DNA of 64,000 bases from Cytobacillus firmus (GTDB lineage Bacteria; Bacillota; Bacilli; Bacillales; Cytobacillaceae). The stretch spans positions 2,194,001 to 2,258,000 of the forward strand of contig NZ_CP098323.1 in assembly GCF_023657595.1 (NCBI RefSeq), read 5' to 3'. Shown here piece by piece: positions 44,038-52,597 of the stretch. Position numbers and translations under genes: made by a program. The notes under the pieces are model-generated. The model saw only the letters and a program-made list of their open reading frames with translations. It was not told the origin of the DNA and ran no database searches. The first letter of the stretch is position 1; the number at the start of each line of letters is the position of its first letter.

Positions 44038-44694
44038 ATGAAAAAATGGGCTTTTGTCTCGGATTTTGACGGAACAATTTCAAAAAGAGACTTTTATCTA
44101 ATAATGATGGATAAATATTTTCCGGAGGGTCGAAAGCTAATGCCCAAATGGAAGGCTGGAGAGATAAAGGATATCGACTTCTTGAATAAAGTCTTCACTT
44201 CCATTAATCAGGAAGAAGAACAAATTATCAGTGATATTTATTCTATTGAAATAGATGAATATGTACCAGATTTTATTGAAAATATTCAGCAGAATGGCGG
44301 AGATTTTTATATTTTAAGTGCAGGCACAGACTATTATATCCACCACATCTTAAAAAAGTATGGTGTTAAAGATGTTAAGGTTTTTTCAAATGAAGGATAT
44401 TACCATGAGAAGAATGTCCATATGAATATTGATAAAAATCATCAGCATTATCATGAACAATATGGCATTGATAAATCAAAGGTCATTCAGGACCTGCAGA
44501 AGGAATATGAAACTGTGTTTTTTATGGGGGACAGTGAACCGGATTCCCACCCTGCAGAGCATGCTGATATCACTTTTGCCAAAAATGGCCTCCAGGACCT
44601 TCTTCGGGAAAGGGGCATAAGGTTTGTTCCAGTAAAAGAATTTACAGAAGTGAAAGAGTATTTAACTGAAAAAGGCATTTTGCCAAAATCCTAG
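44038..44694 (+). CDS. MtnX-like HAD phosphatase
   Basis: The 218-residue HAD-IB phosphatase has motif I FVSDFDGTIS with both Asp residues, motif II LSAG and motif III FFMGDSEPDSHPAEHAD. It resembles MtnX and SerB-like enzymes, but no methionine salvage gene is near, so the substrate is open. The ATG at 44038 follows GGAGGTTTTAAGA; a TTG at 44023 is in frame but overlaps that site. It is transcribed alone with its own terminator. Confidence 0.88.
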   Translation: MKKWAFVSDFDGTISKRDFYLIMMDKYFPEGRKLMPKWKAGEIKDIDFLNKVFTSINQEEEQIISDIYSIEIDEYVPDFIENIQQNGGDFYILSAGTDYYIHHILKKYGVKDVKVFSNEGYYHEKNVHMNIDKNHQHYHEQYGIDKSKVIQDLQKEYETVFFMGDSEPDSHPAEHADITFAKNGLQDLLRERGIRFVPVKEFTEVKEYLTEKGILPKS

Positions 44695-44699
44695 AGCAG

Positions 44700-44736
44700 G
44701 ATCCCGGTAAAGCAGCTGGCTTTACGCGGGATTTTT
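44700..44736 (+). terminator. Terminator of the HAD phosphatase gene
   Basis: ATCCCG and TAAAGC on one arm pair with GCTTTA and CGGGAT on the other, followed by five Ts. Confidence 0.82.
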
Positions 44737-44745
44737 CTATGTACG

Positions 44746-44907
44746 TTAACCAAATAACTCCAAAAATAAGATTAAGATAAATATGATCATTGCATAAAAT
44801 GATAGATGCAGAAATACAGTTGTTAATCTAAATTTGATTTCTTCCACATTTAATGACTGTTGTCTTCGAGTCCTTGCCCTCACTGCCGCAACACCATCCC
44901 TGCACAT
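44746..44907 (-). CDS. Possible 53-residue single-pass membrane protein
   Basis: An ORF too short for most callers. It encodes a basic N-terminus (AAVRARTRRQQSLNVEEIKF) and a 20-residue hydrophobic segment (FYAMIIFILILFLELFG). The charge pattern fits a small membrane protein with its N-terminus in the cytoplasm. The ATG has no clear ribosome binding site; an internal GTG after GGGATGG is another possible start. It fills part of the gap 44737-45024. Treat it as tentative. Confidence 0.35.
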   Translation of the reverse strand: MCRDGVAAVRARTRRQQSLNVEEIKFRLTTVFLHLSFYAMIIFILILFLELFG

Positions 44908-45024
44908 AATAATTAGATTATCTGATCATCCTCATGAATTATAATTCTTCATGAAACATGCGCTTCCCTTCAAAAATAAAAACTGAATTTCCTGGGGAAG
45001 CGCATAACATGACAGATATTTAGG

Positions 45025-45549
45025 TTATTCTTCTTTTTTTTCAAGATATTGATCAATCTTATTATCGAGAATTTCAAGGCTTTTCATTGCCCGCTCAAAA
45101 TCAAGTTCACGATAGTGATGGGCTCCACCAGGTTCTTCATCTTTTTCATCTGCCAGTTTTACCAGGGATTGCAGCGGTGTTCTGACCACTTCGCCTCCAG
45201 GCAGAAATGAATCCGTGTGAAAAAGGATGGCCAAGGCAATTTCTTTTGCTTTTATCGGGTTCTCGCCAAGTCTGATCAGGAGTTTATGTGCCCGCTCAGC
45301 ACCCTTAATGGCATGAATGTCATTCTGCCTGTATAGGTCGTAATCCCATTTTCCATTTTTGTACCAGGTATAATGGCCAATGTCATGCATAAAGCCAGCT
45401 TTGGCTGCTGAATCAACATCTTCTTCCATTTCTTTGGCAATCTGGAATGCGTGATAGGCGACTGCAATAGCATGAGCGATGCCGGAGCGTGTAATATATT
45501 TTTGTGCGATCCGATGCTGATAGATATCGGTCAGTTTAACATCCCTCAT
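45025..45549 (-). CDS. HD-domain phosphohydrolase
   Basis: The 174-residue protein has an HD metal site: an early His in HAIAVAYHAFQIA, the HD pair in GFMHDIGHYTW, and a later Asp in VKLADEKDE. It should hydrolyse a phosphate ester or nucleotide; the substrate is unknown. It follows the RHH gene by 22 bases on the same strand, so both are probably under the palindromic operator at 45796. A hairpin of TGCGCTTCCC and GGGAAGCGCA (44959-45004) lies 20 bases after its stop. Confidence 0.85.
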   Translation of the reverse strand: MRDVKLTDIYQHRIAQKYITRSGIAHAIAVAYHAFQIAKEMEEDVDSAAKAGFMHDIGHYTWYKNGKWDYDLYRQNDIHAIKGAERAHKLLIRLGENPIKAKEIALAILFHTDSFLPGGEVVRTPLQSLVKLADEKDEEPGGAHHYRELDFERAMKSLEILDNKIDQYLEKKEE

Positions 45550-45571
45550 GTAATTCTCCTCCAGTTAATAA

Positions 45572-45766
45572 TTAAAATTTCTTATTGAGATTTTTTTGCT
45601 TATTCATTACTTCATATGATTTTTCAATAATATCTGTTAACACATCGCCTTTATAAATCCTGCCGAGTTTCGTGTTTTCCTGATAATAATCAACAATTTC
45701 ATCAAGCTTATTTGAAGTTTCTTTTGATATGCGGACATTTAGCTGAATACGGGTTTCTCCACTCAT
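45572..45766 (-). CDS. Ribbon-helix-helix DNA-binding protein
   Basis: The 64-residue protein fits the Arc/CopG fold: a strand RIQLNVRIS, helix A KETSNKLDEIVDYYQ and helix B YKGDVLTDIIEKSYEVMNK. Such proteins bind palindromes as dimers. The perfect palindrome between its -35 and -10 region is a good autoregulatory site. It is the first gene of a pair with the HD hydrolase. No toxin-like gene is beside it. The ATG follows AGGAGG. Confidence 0.85.
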   Translation of the reverse strand: MSGETRIQLNVRISKETSNKLDEIVDYYQENTKLGRIYKGDVLTDIIEKSYEVMNKQKNLNKKF

Positions 45767-45795
45767 TGTAATCCTCCTGGCTATTAATATCTTTC

Positions 45796-45814
45796 TGCTA
45801 TCAACTTGATAGCA
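45796..45814 (-). promoter_or_regulatory. Palindromic operator of the RHH-HD pair
   Basis: TGCTATCAA-C-TTGATAGCA is a perfect 9-bp inverted repeat 30 bases upstream of the RHH start codon. On the minus strand TTGCTA overlaps its first arm and AGATAT follows 17 bases later as possible -35 and -10 boxes, so a bound protein would block the promoter. Confidence 0.65.
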
Positions 45815-45899
45815 AACGCTGTCGTTTTGTTAGTGGGCGCTATAAATATTTAGATTACACTGTTTTCCTGAATTATTCCAGTATAAAGTTTCCTGAGAG

Positions 45900-45932
45900 A
45901 AAAAAGAGAACAGCTATGTAAGCCATTCTCTC
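45900..45932 (-). terminator. Terminator of the PBP gene
   Basis: AGAGAA..GC pairs with GC..TTCTCT, followed on the minus strand by TTTTTT. It lies 12 bases after the stop codon. Confidence 0.78.
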
Positions 45933-45944
45933 TTTAACGCTTAT

Positions 45945-48023
45945 TCAATTGCTGAATTGATCCCATTTGTCCTTCAGGAATCGTCCGAAATCTTCAAGCT
46001 CCTGCTTTCCTTCTCTCAATTTTTCCTTCCAGATTGGAAGATCCTCTCTCAGTTTACCTTCGAATTTTTCAGCTTGTTCTTTAATGGTTTGTCCAATTTC
46101 TTCTGTTAATTCCTTTTTCTCGAGCTTTTCATTCACCGATTTAGTAGCAAATTCCCCTTCCTGCATGTATGGCAGGCTTGACTCCATTATTGATCTGAAA
46201 ACAGGGACTGCTGTTTCAGAACTGCTTTTTGACAGATAATGTTCCCTGTCGGTCTGGTCATACCCGAGCCAGACAGCACCAACCAAATTCGGTGTATAGC
46301 CTACAAACCATTGATCCTTTGTTCCGTTAATGTCTTTATATGGGAGCTGGGTCGAACCCGTTTTCCCGGCGATTGGAACTCCTTCTATCTTCGTAGCGCT
46401 TCCTGTGCCGGTTTCTACTACATTTAAAAGCATGGAAGTCATTTGGTTAGAAACGGTTTTCGTCGTAACTTTAACGGTTTCTTTGTCACGTTCCGCAATG
46501 ATGCTTCCGGTCGGGCCCACGATTTTCGTAATTAAATGCGCATCATTACGCTTGCCGCCATTTGGAAAAGCTGCATATGCTTCGGCGAGCTTTAAAGGTG
46601 AAATTCCCTTTCTCATCCCGCCTAATGCAATTCCGAGATATTCATCTTCTTTTTCCAGAGGGATGCCGAACCTTTCAAGAGCATCCAAACCTTTATCCAG
46701 TCCAATTTCATTAAGCAGCCAGACGGCTGGGACATTGATGGAGTCTTCCAAAGCTTTATACATGGACACTTCCCCTGCATATTGTCCTGAAGCGTTAGCC
46801 GGTGTGTAATCTCCGTATGTTACGGGTTCATCCTTCAGCATCGATGTGGGTGAGTATCCCTCTTCAAGGGCCGGTGTGTAAACGGCTAGAGGCTTTAGTG
46901 TTGATCCAGGCTGGGCTTTGATGTGTGTGGCCCTGTTGAATCCTCTGAAAACATGTTCACCTCTGCCGCCGACAAGGCCTCTGACTCCCCCTGTCGCCGG
47001 ATCAAGAAGGACAGCTCCGCTTTGAACGATTTCTCCATTCATGCCAGCCGGGAAGATTGAGTCCTTTTGATATACATTTTCCAGGCTTGATTGCAGATTT
47101 TGATCCATTTCTGTGTATATTTTATATCCTCTTGTAAATATCTCTTCCTGTGTTAATCCGTACGTATTTATTGCTTCATCAAGGACGGCATCAACATAGT
47201 AAGGGTATTTCCTTTCCTTCTTGCTTCGTGTTCCTTCCTGTAAGTGAATCTTTTCATTTATTGCGTTCTCATACTCTTCTGCTGAAATCATCTTATGCTC
47301 TTTCATCTTCCCAAGGACAACATTTCTTCTTTTGATTGCACGTTCGTAATGATTGTATGGGTCGAGAGCAGAAGGCGATTGAAGCAATCCTGCAAGCAAT
47401 GCACTTTCGCTGATGCTCAATTGCTTTGGTGTTTTGCTGAAATACTTATTTGATGCCTGTTCGATTCCCCATGAGCCGCTTCCGAAGTAAACCTGATTTA
47501 AATACATTTGCAGGATTTCATCTTTTTTATAATTTTTTTCGATTTCAACTGCCAGGAACAATTCTTCAGCTTTTCGCTTGTAGGTCTGTTCAGGTGAAAG
47601 TAAAGCATTTTTGGCGAGCTGCTGGGTAATGGTACTTCCTCCGCCGGTTATCCCCCCTGCAAACAAGTTGCCAAAGAACGCTCTGGCAATCCCTTTTATA
47701 TCAAAGCCGTTATGCTTATAAAAGCGTTCATCTTCAATCGCGATAACGGCATTACCCACATGTTCAGGCAATTCTTCAATATTTGCTCCCTCTGCCCTAT
47801 TTTCTGCAAGACTTGCAGCAGCATCACCATCTTTATCGTAAATAACAGTTGATTGCCTTAATCCCTCTTTTAAAGTTTCCACGTTAGCTGTAGCTGCCAG
47901 AAACGCAAAAAAGAGAATGGTTAAAAGTAATATAGTTAGTGATAAAAGCAGCAAAATTTGTGTCAGGTGCTTTTTGCGCCAAAATCCTGCAAAAGCTTCT
48001 TTGTAATGCTGAAATTTTTCCAT
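45945..48023 (-). CDS. Class A penicillin-binding protein (PBP1A family)
   Basis: The 692-residue bifunctional enzyme has a short cytoplasmic start and one membrane anchor (about residues 23-46). The GT51 glycosyltransferase has AIEDERFYKHNGFD, GGSTITQQLAKN and KDEILQMYLNQVYFG. The transpeptidase has SxxK in GSTLKPLA, SxN in SINV and KTGS. It polymerises and cross-links peptidoglycan. A Glu/Lys-rich helical tail ends the protein. The size is near B. subtilis PbpF and PbpG, but the sequence does not decide between them. Confidence 0.94.
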   Translation of the reverse strand: MEKFQHYKEAFAGFWRKKHLTQILLLLSLTILLLTILFFAFLAATANVETLKEGLRQSTVIYDKDGDAAASLAENRAEGANIEELPEHVGNAVIAIEDERFYKHNGFDIKGIARAFFGNLFAGGITGGGSTITQQLAKNALLSPEQTYKRKAEELFLAVEIEKNYKKDEILQMYLNQVYFGSGSWGIEQASNKYFSKTPKQLSISESALLAGLLQSPSALDPYNHYERAIKRRNVVLGKMKEHKMISAEEYENAINEKIHLQEGTRSKKERKYPYYVDAVLDEAINTYGLTQEEIFTRGYKIYTEMDQNLQSSLENVYQKDSIFPAGMNGEIVQSGAVLLDPATGGVRGLVGGRGEHVFRGFNRATHIKAQPGSTLKPLAVYTPALEEGYSPTSMLKDEPVTYGDYTPANASGQYAGEVSMYKALEDSINVPAVWLLNEIGLDKGLDALERFGIPLEKEDEYLGIALGGMRKGISPLKLAEAYAAFPNGGKRNDAHLITKIVGPTGSIIAERDKETVKVTTKTVSNQMTSMLLNVVETGTGSATKIEGVPIAGKTGSTQLPYKDINGTKDQWFVGYTPNLVGAVWLGYDQTDREHYLSKSSSETAVPVFRSIMESSLPYMQEGEFATKSVNEKLEKKELTEEIGQTIKEQAEKFEGKLREDLPIWKEKLREGKQELEDFGRFLKDKWDQFSN

Positions 48024-48140
48024 GGTGACTCCTTCGCTATTTCTTTAAGTTTCCTTATTATTTCCCCTTATTATATATTAAACGAATAAACTGTATAAAA
48101 AGTTTCAGGATCAGCATAAGGGACTGCCCGCAAAAAAGAC

Positions 48141-48169
48141 TTGTTTCTTCTTTGAAATAATGCTATATT
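48141..48169 (+). promoter_or_regulatory. Candidate promoter of a small RNA
   Basis: TTGTTT (48141-48146), a 17-base spacer and TATATT (48164-48169). The -10 is good and the -35 is weak. It points at the terminated segment 48176-48292. Confidence 0.4.
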
Positions 48170-48175
48170 AATTAA

Positions 48176-48292
48176 GCGATGAGCTAATTGCATAAGACGA
48201 CAGACACGCTCGTTTGGGCAATGCACTATGTGGAGTGCAGTCGTGTCGCCGCAATACGTAGAAAAAGACGCCTCTCTGAGGCGTCTTTTTTA
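48176..48292 (+). ncRNA. Candidate small RNA of about 115 bases
   Basis: The segment starts just after a plausible promoter and ends in a very strong terminator (AAAAAGACGCC, loop, GGCGTCTTTTT at 48262-48290). Before the terminator, GACACG (48203-48208) pairs with CGTGTC (48242-48247), enclosing GCACT/AGTGC (48223-48238). No ORF with a ribosome binding site is present, and no + strand gene follows for 2.6 kb. I recognise no known RNA family. Confidence 0.4.
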
Positions 48293-48332
48293 TTGGCTTT
48301 TTTTAAAAGATTTTTGTTTAAGAATTTTGACC

Positions 48333-48498
48333 GTTGTTTTCACGCCCCAGGCACGCATCGAACCCGCGGGGAGGAATGCGAGCCTCCTTGGCTTCGCCTG
48401 CGGGGTCTCCCACTTCCCTCTCCTCCCGCAGGACATTGAATAAGCTTCCTCGATTGAACAGCATTTTCGAGGATCAAGTGTCCATAGCGAAGATCAAC
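48333..48498. repeat. GC-rich intergenic repeat, copy C
   Basis: Same orientation as copy B, with diverged ends. It keeps CCCGCGGGGAGG, GAGCCTCCT, CTGCGGGGTCTC, CTCCCGCAGGA and the cattttcgaggatc block, and ends in GATCAAC. It lies between the small RNA candidate and the UPF1-like helicase gene; the gap 48024-48523 holds nothing else. Confidence 0.8.
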
Positions 48499-48523
48499 TC
48501 AGCAAATAACGAAGACAGCTTCT

Positions 48524-50761
48524 TTATTTAATTAAAGTTGTAAGATATGAGCCTGCTGCAAGTGAATGGAGCCTGGCTGCTACATATGGCGGCAAGGCGT
48601 TTTTATGAGTCTCAGCCGGCATGCCAAGCCACAAAATTTGTCTGTCGATTAGGAGGAACGGGAAGGGGAGGCATATTGCCGATATCTCATCAGGAGAAAT
48701 GAAAGGGACAGCATGCTCTGCAAGCAAGATCAGTTTCGTTTTTGGAGGCCTGTTGGAAACTGCCTGCCCCCACTCTTTTCCCAATCCATGCCCATTAGGC
48801 AGAGAGATAATAATCTCCTTTCTTGCTTTAGAAATATCCTCAAACACTTTCTCCAATTTTTTTGCATGCATCCATTGAAGGCGCGGATGCTGATTTTTAA
48901 TCCACATGCCAATTTGATCAGGATGAATGGCCTGTCCATTGTGCGCTTGATGATCTGCGAGCTTCCGCCATGTTTTATTCCTGAATACTTTGCTTTGTAT
49001 AAATTGCATATCGCAAATATGTATGAACTTCCCCTTGGTTCTTGTTATGGCAACATTTAGAAGCCTTTCGCTATCTTTCCCAATCAGCAGCATTCCAGCT
49101 CTGTCATGGGGAGCGGCATCGGCAGAGTCAAAAATCATGACATCCCGTTCACTTCCCTGAAAACGGTGAACAGTCGCAGCAATAATATCAGCGGAAGCTC
49201 TTTCTTCTTCATATATTTCGCAGAGAAGCTGTTCCAGTAATAATGCCTGTGCGCGATAAGGAGTAACATATCCTATCGACCGGCTTCCTCCTGTGTAAGC
49301 TTCATGTATCAGCTGAAATCCAAGCAATAGATTCCAAAGATTGATTCTTGAATTTGAGCTGCCATCTTTTATTCCATATTCACCTGATCCATTGGTATTG
49401 ATCAGGATTGAGGCATTGCCGGGAAAAGGTTTGCAGGCTGCGATAGGCGCTCTGGCGGCCAATACATCGGGGTGGTCACCTACGAGTGAATGATAAATAT
49501 GTTTATTGGAAAAAGCGGATATGTCCGGGTGCATACGGCGCTGTTCTTTTAACAGAAAAAGGTGCGGATGCAAGTGTCCATCCTTGACTGCATCAGACAC
49601 GCCTGAGTGGTGAAAGATATCCTCTCTGAGCCATTTTTCCGACAGCTTATGTTTTGAGGCAGCAATAGGAGGAAGCTGTTTAAAATCCCCGCAGATGATT
49701 ACCCTTTTTCCAAGCGAAGCTGCAAAGGCAGCCTGTGGAACATAAGCCATGCTGGCTTCATCGATGATGACCAAATCAAAATTTTTCTCATAAATTGCAG
49801 GGTCACTTGCTGCTTTTGCAAGTGTTGTTCCAATAATAGAAGCGTTTTTTACAAACTCTATTTCTTTCTGCCTGATTTTTTCAAGCACTCCGGACAGCTT
49901 CTTTTCAATTTCAATTAGCAGATCGGAATCTCTTTGGCTGAACGATCGTGATAAATCCTGTTTAAGCAGGCGGCGGTCCTCCATTAGAGCCGCTTTTTGC
50001 TCGGAGAGATTAGAGTGCTGCTTGTTTAAGAGAAACTCGGCTGTCAATGAATAATGATTGATCAATGCCGGACCGATTTGTGACCCGTAACGAAGCAGGT
50101 CACCATCAGCAATTGTTCTTTTGCCTGATGCAAAGGCTGAAATCTCTGCCATAAGGACATCTATTGCTTGATTGGAGTGGGCCAGAATGAGAACATTTTG
50201 CCCTTTAAAATATTTATTGGCGGCCACACGTGCAAGAGTGTAGGTTTTTCCCGTGCCTGGCGGTCCCCAGACATATGTGACTGGATTATATTTGGAACGC
50301 AATATCAGTTCATGGGTACTGCTCTTTACTTTATCAGCAGGGTGCTTGGGAGACATGGAAGGATCCATCAATTTTTTTATTCTGGCCCTCTTTCTTTTAC
50401 TATCTTTTATGTCCTCTAAGCGCTGAAAAAGCTGATCCAATAGTTCCCATGGATCATGAAGCAAAAAGGCCTCCGATAAATCGCTGCCAATATCCTCTAT
50501 TAATGCCAAAATGACATTATTTCCTTCCGCAGAAAGGATTCTTCCCTCCACCCTCTTACTTCCCCAGTCTATTTTTATGGAAGATCCAGTTGGTATTTTA
50601 AGGGCTGAAGGGGTATCGAAAAAATACGTATAGGCATCAGATTTTGAAAGAAGCCGCCCATTTAGAATTAACCAGCGGGAGCTTCCGTATTTTTTTAAGT
50701 GTAAAATCTCTGCCTGAATGGCTTTTTGCCAATCCCTTATATGTCTGAGTGTTGATGTCAT
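48524..50761 (-). CDS. UPF1-like superfamily 1B helicase/nuclease
   Basis: The 745-residue protein has an N-terminal region of about 160 residues, then Walker A GPPGTGKT (166-173), motif Ia LAHSNQAID, motif II IIDEASM, motif III GDFKQLPP, VTPYRAQ, VHRFQGSERD and NVAITRTKGK. This is the SF1B arrangement of UPF1/Dna2-type helicases. The last 120 residues (ARKEIIISLPNGHGLGKEW...) resemble a phospholipase D-like module without a clear HKD motif. It is a solitary gene. A role in DNA or RNA metabolism is inferred only. Confidence 0.88.
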   Translation of the reverse strand: MTSTLRHIRDWQKAIQAEILHLKKYGSSRWLILNGRLLSKSDAYTYFFDTPSALKIPTGSSIKIDWGSKRVEGRILSAEGNNVILALIEDIGSDLSEAFLLHDPWELLDQLFQRLEDIKDSKRKRARIKKLMDPSMSPKHPADKVKSSTHELILRSKYNPVTYVWGPPGTGKTYTLARVAANKYFKGQNVLILAHSNQAIDVLMAEISAFASGKRTIADGDLLRYGSQIGPALINHYSLTAEFLLNKQHSNLSEQKAALMEDRRLLKQDLSRSFSQRDSDLLIEIEKKLSGVLEKIRQKEIEFVKNASIIGTTLAKAASDPAIYEKNFDLVIIDEASMAYVPQAAFAASLGKRVIICGDFKQLPPIAASKHKLSEKWLREDIFHHSGVSDAVKDGHLHPHLFLLKEQRRMHPDISAFSNKHIYHSLVGDHPDVLAARAPIAACKPFPGNASILINTNGSGEYGIKDGSSNSRINLWNLLLGFQLIHEAYTGGSRSIGYVTPYRAQALLLEQLLCEIYEEERASADIIAATVHRFQGSERDVMIFDSADAAPHDRAGMLLIGKDSERLLNVAITRTKGKFIHICDMQFIQSKVFRNKTWRKLADHQAHNGQAIHPDQIGMWIKNQHPRLQWMHAKKLEKVFEDISKARKEIIISLPNGHGLGKEWGQAVSNRPPKTKLILLAEHAVPFISPDEISAICLPFPFLLIDRQILWLGMPAETHKNALPPYVAARLHSLAAGSYLTTLIK

Positions 50762-50936
50762 TTTTTATCGTCCTTTATTCACTAAGATATTCAATTAGAC
50801 TAATATATCATTTACCTGCCAATACGCAAAAGAAAAGATGAAAACTTAAAGATTGCCGATATCTCAGGTTAATTCTCCCGAAGTATGAGATAATGTATAA
50901 ATAACACTTAATCGAATTAACGAAAGAGGGATCAGT

Positions 50937-51110
50937 GTGAAGCGCAGAAATAAATTTGAACAAAATGATGTTGTGATTCTGGTTGATACAGGAGAAAAAG
51001 TGACAATCAACAAAACATGCTATGTGGCAAAAATGAAGAAATACACGTATACAATTAAAGAAAATCCGAAAATGTTTTATTTCGAAGAAGAAATGAAGGA
51101 AATATTTTAA
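50937..51110 (+). CDS. Small basic 57-residue protein
   Basis: A short gene that length cut-offs miss. It starts with GTG (50937) after AGAGGGATC. The product (KRRNKFEQNDVVILVDTGE... ending in FEEEMKEIF) looks like a small five-strand barrel: alternating strands VVILVDTG, KVTINKTCYVAKM, KYTYTIK and MFYFEEE. It stops 7 bases before the convergent SleL-like gene. Its function is unknown; the fold could be SH3- or KOW-like. Confidence 0.65.
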   Translation: MKRRNKFEQNDVVILVDTGEKVTINKTCYVAKMKKYTYTIKENPKMFYFEEEMKEIF

Positions 51111-51117
51111 GAATTGA

Positions 51118-52380
51118 CTATAGAATAGTAAAATTTTTATCCGCAAAGGCCCAGTTCTGCGGAAAACGCAAGCTCAATTGCCAGTATGTCATCCCTAACA
51201 GATTATACTGGTCAATTAATTTATATTTTTCAGTAATGCTGCGTATATCTTCAAACCAGACCACATGCTCTTCTGATCTATTCCAGTATCTGAACCATGG
51301 GGATGCTGCATACCCATCGAATTGAATAATTGCTCCTCTGCTTAATGCTAAATTTTGAATGGCTTGCATGGATAATGAGCGGGTTCGATTATCCGCTGTT
51401 CTCCAGTCATAGCCATATAACGGCAAGGCGATTTGCAGTTTTTTCGGGTCAATCTGAGTGATCGAATATTTAATTACCTCTTCGGCCCACCATAGTGGAG
51501 CGACGGGATTAGGAGGACCAGTGGGATAACCGTAATCCATGGTCATGACTGCAACAATATCTGCTCCCTCTCCAATGGCTTTATAATCATATGCCCCTAT
51601 TATCCTGTTTGTTGGGAGATCTTCAGTCTTAGCATGCACATTGACATGAAGAACTTTTGGCCCTAAGGCATTCTTTAATTCTTTAATGAATGAATTGAAA
51701 TCCTGGCGCCTTGGCGGAGGGATAAATTCAAAATCCAGACTGATGCCTCCATATCCTTTTTGAGTGACAAAATTCATCAGGCTTAAGATTAAGTTCCTTC
51801 TATAAATTGGTCTTTCAAGTACCCCTCCAATTAATTCAGCATTAAAATCCCCTTCTGCAAGGTTTCGGATCATAAGCAGCGGAATGACATTCAAACGCCT
51901 GCTTTCTGCCAATATGGCTGTATCGTCAAGCTCTATATAGGCATACCCTTCCTTTGTCAGCGAGTATGAGGATATGGCAATGTAGGTTAAATGCCTTGCA
52001 GTTTCCCTGAAAGCGGGCAACAGTGTTTCAGGAGAATACGGGACTATGAAACCCAGCGTACTCATAACTAATTTACGAGCTGATGGGATGTTTAATTTCT
52101 GGCCGATATACAGCCCTTCTGGCCTGATCCCCGGGTTTGCTGACAGAATGCTACTAATGGATGTCTGGAAACGCTGGGAAATGGTCCATAGTGTGTCTCC
52201 CTGCTTTACTAGATAAGCTCTGATAACAGGTCCATCTTCCGGAATATATAGAGCTAAACCAGGTAAAATACCAGGTCCATTTTCAAGCCCATTTGCTGTT
52301 AATATAGTCAGGATCGGAATATTAAACTTTTGAGAAATGCTCCAAAGACTATCGCCTGCCTGAACGATGTGAATTCCCAT
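51118..52380 (-). CDS. LysM-GH18 spore cortex hydrolase, SleL/YaaH-like
   Basis: The 420-residue protein has two LysM domains (residues 4-48 and 54-98), each with the GD.LW.IS pattern, and a GH18 domain (LGFIVPYS... YGGISLDFEFIPPPRR... VMTMDYGYPTGPP). The acid pair in the DxxDxE position is modified to LDFEF as in YaaH/SleL, which act as N-acetylglucosaminidases on cortex peptidoglycan. There is no signal peptide, usual for coat-located members made in the mother cell. A CATA-N3-TA box upstream supports sporulation control. Confidence 0.93.
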   Translation of the reverse strand: MGIHIVQAGDSLWSISQKFNIPILTILTANGLENGPGILPGLALYIPEDGPVIRAYLVKQGDTLWTISQRFQTSISSILSANPGIRPEGLYIGQKLNIPSARKLVMSTLGFIVPYSPETLLPAFRETARHLTYIAISSYSLTKEGYAYIELDDTAILAESRRLNVIPLLMIRNLAEGDFNAELIGGVLERPIYRRNLILSLMNFVTQKGYGGISLDFEFIPPPRRQDFNSFIKELKNALGPKVLHVNVHAKTEDLPTNRIIGAYDYKAIGEGADIVAVMTMDYGYPTGPPNPVAPLWWAEEVIKYSITQIDPKKLQIALPLYGYDWRTADNRTRSLSMQAIQNLALSRGAIIQFDGYAASPWFRYWNRSEEHVVWFEDIRSITEKYKLIDQYNLLGMTYWQLSLRFPQNWAFADKNFTIL

Positions 52381-52409
52381 AAAGCACCTCTTTTCACTTG
52401 CTTTTAAGT

Positions 52410-52418
52410 TAGTTTATG
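52410..52418 (-). promoter_or_regulatory. Candidate sigma-E/sigma-K -10 box of the SleL-like gene
   Basis: CATAAACTA on the minus strand fits the sigma-K -10 CATANNNTA and 7 of 8 positions of the sigma-E -10. A clear -35 is not resolved. Confidence 0.4.
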
Positions 52419-52542
52419 GGTGTGACAAGCCTAAATAGTACTAACTAAAAAATAAGGCATTATTAGAGTGTTTTCTATAATACCGGGGGTTGTTTCGGTG
52501 CTGCTGATGGATGGACGGATGCTTGCAATTCGCATTACTCTC

Positions 52543-52581
52543 AAAAAACAAGTGGCTTCAAGAATTCTTGATAGCCACTTT
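52543..52581 (-). terminator. Terminator of the 52598 gene
   Basis: GTGGCT and TCAAGAA pair with TTCTTGA and GCCAC, followed on the minus strand by TTGTTTTTTG. Confidence 0.78.
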
Positions 52582-52597
52582 CTGATGCTTCTATAAA

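Noticed and set aside
45572..45766. Antitoxin of a toxin-antitoxin pair
   Set aside because: The RHH protein is followed by a 174-residue HD hydrolase, which has no toxin features and is larger than typical partners. No RelE, MazF or Fic-like gene is adjacent.
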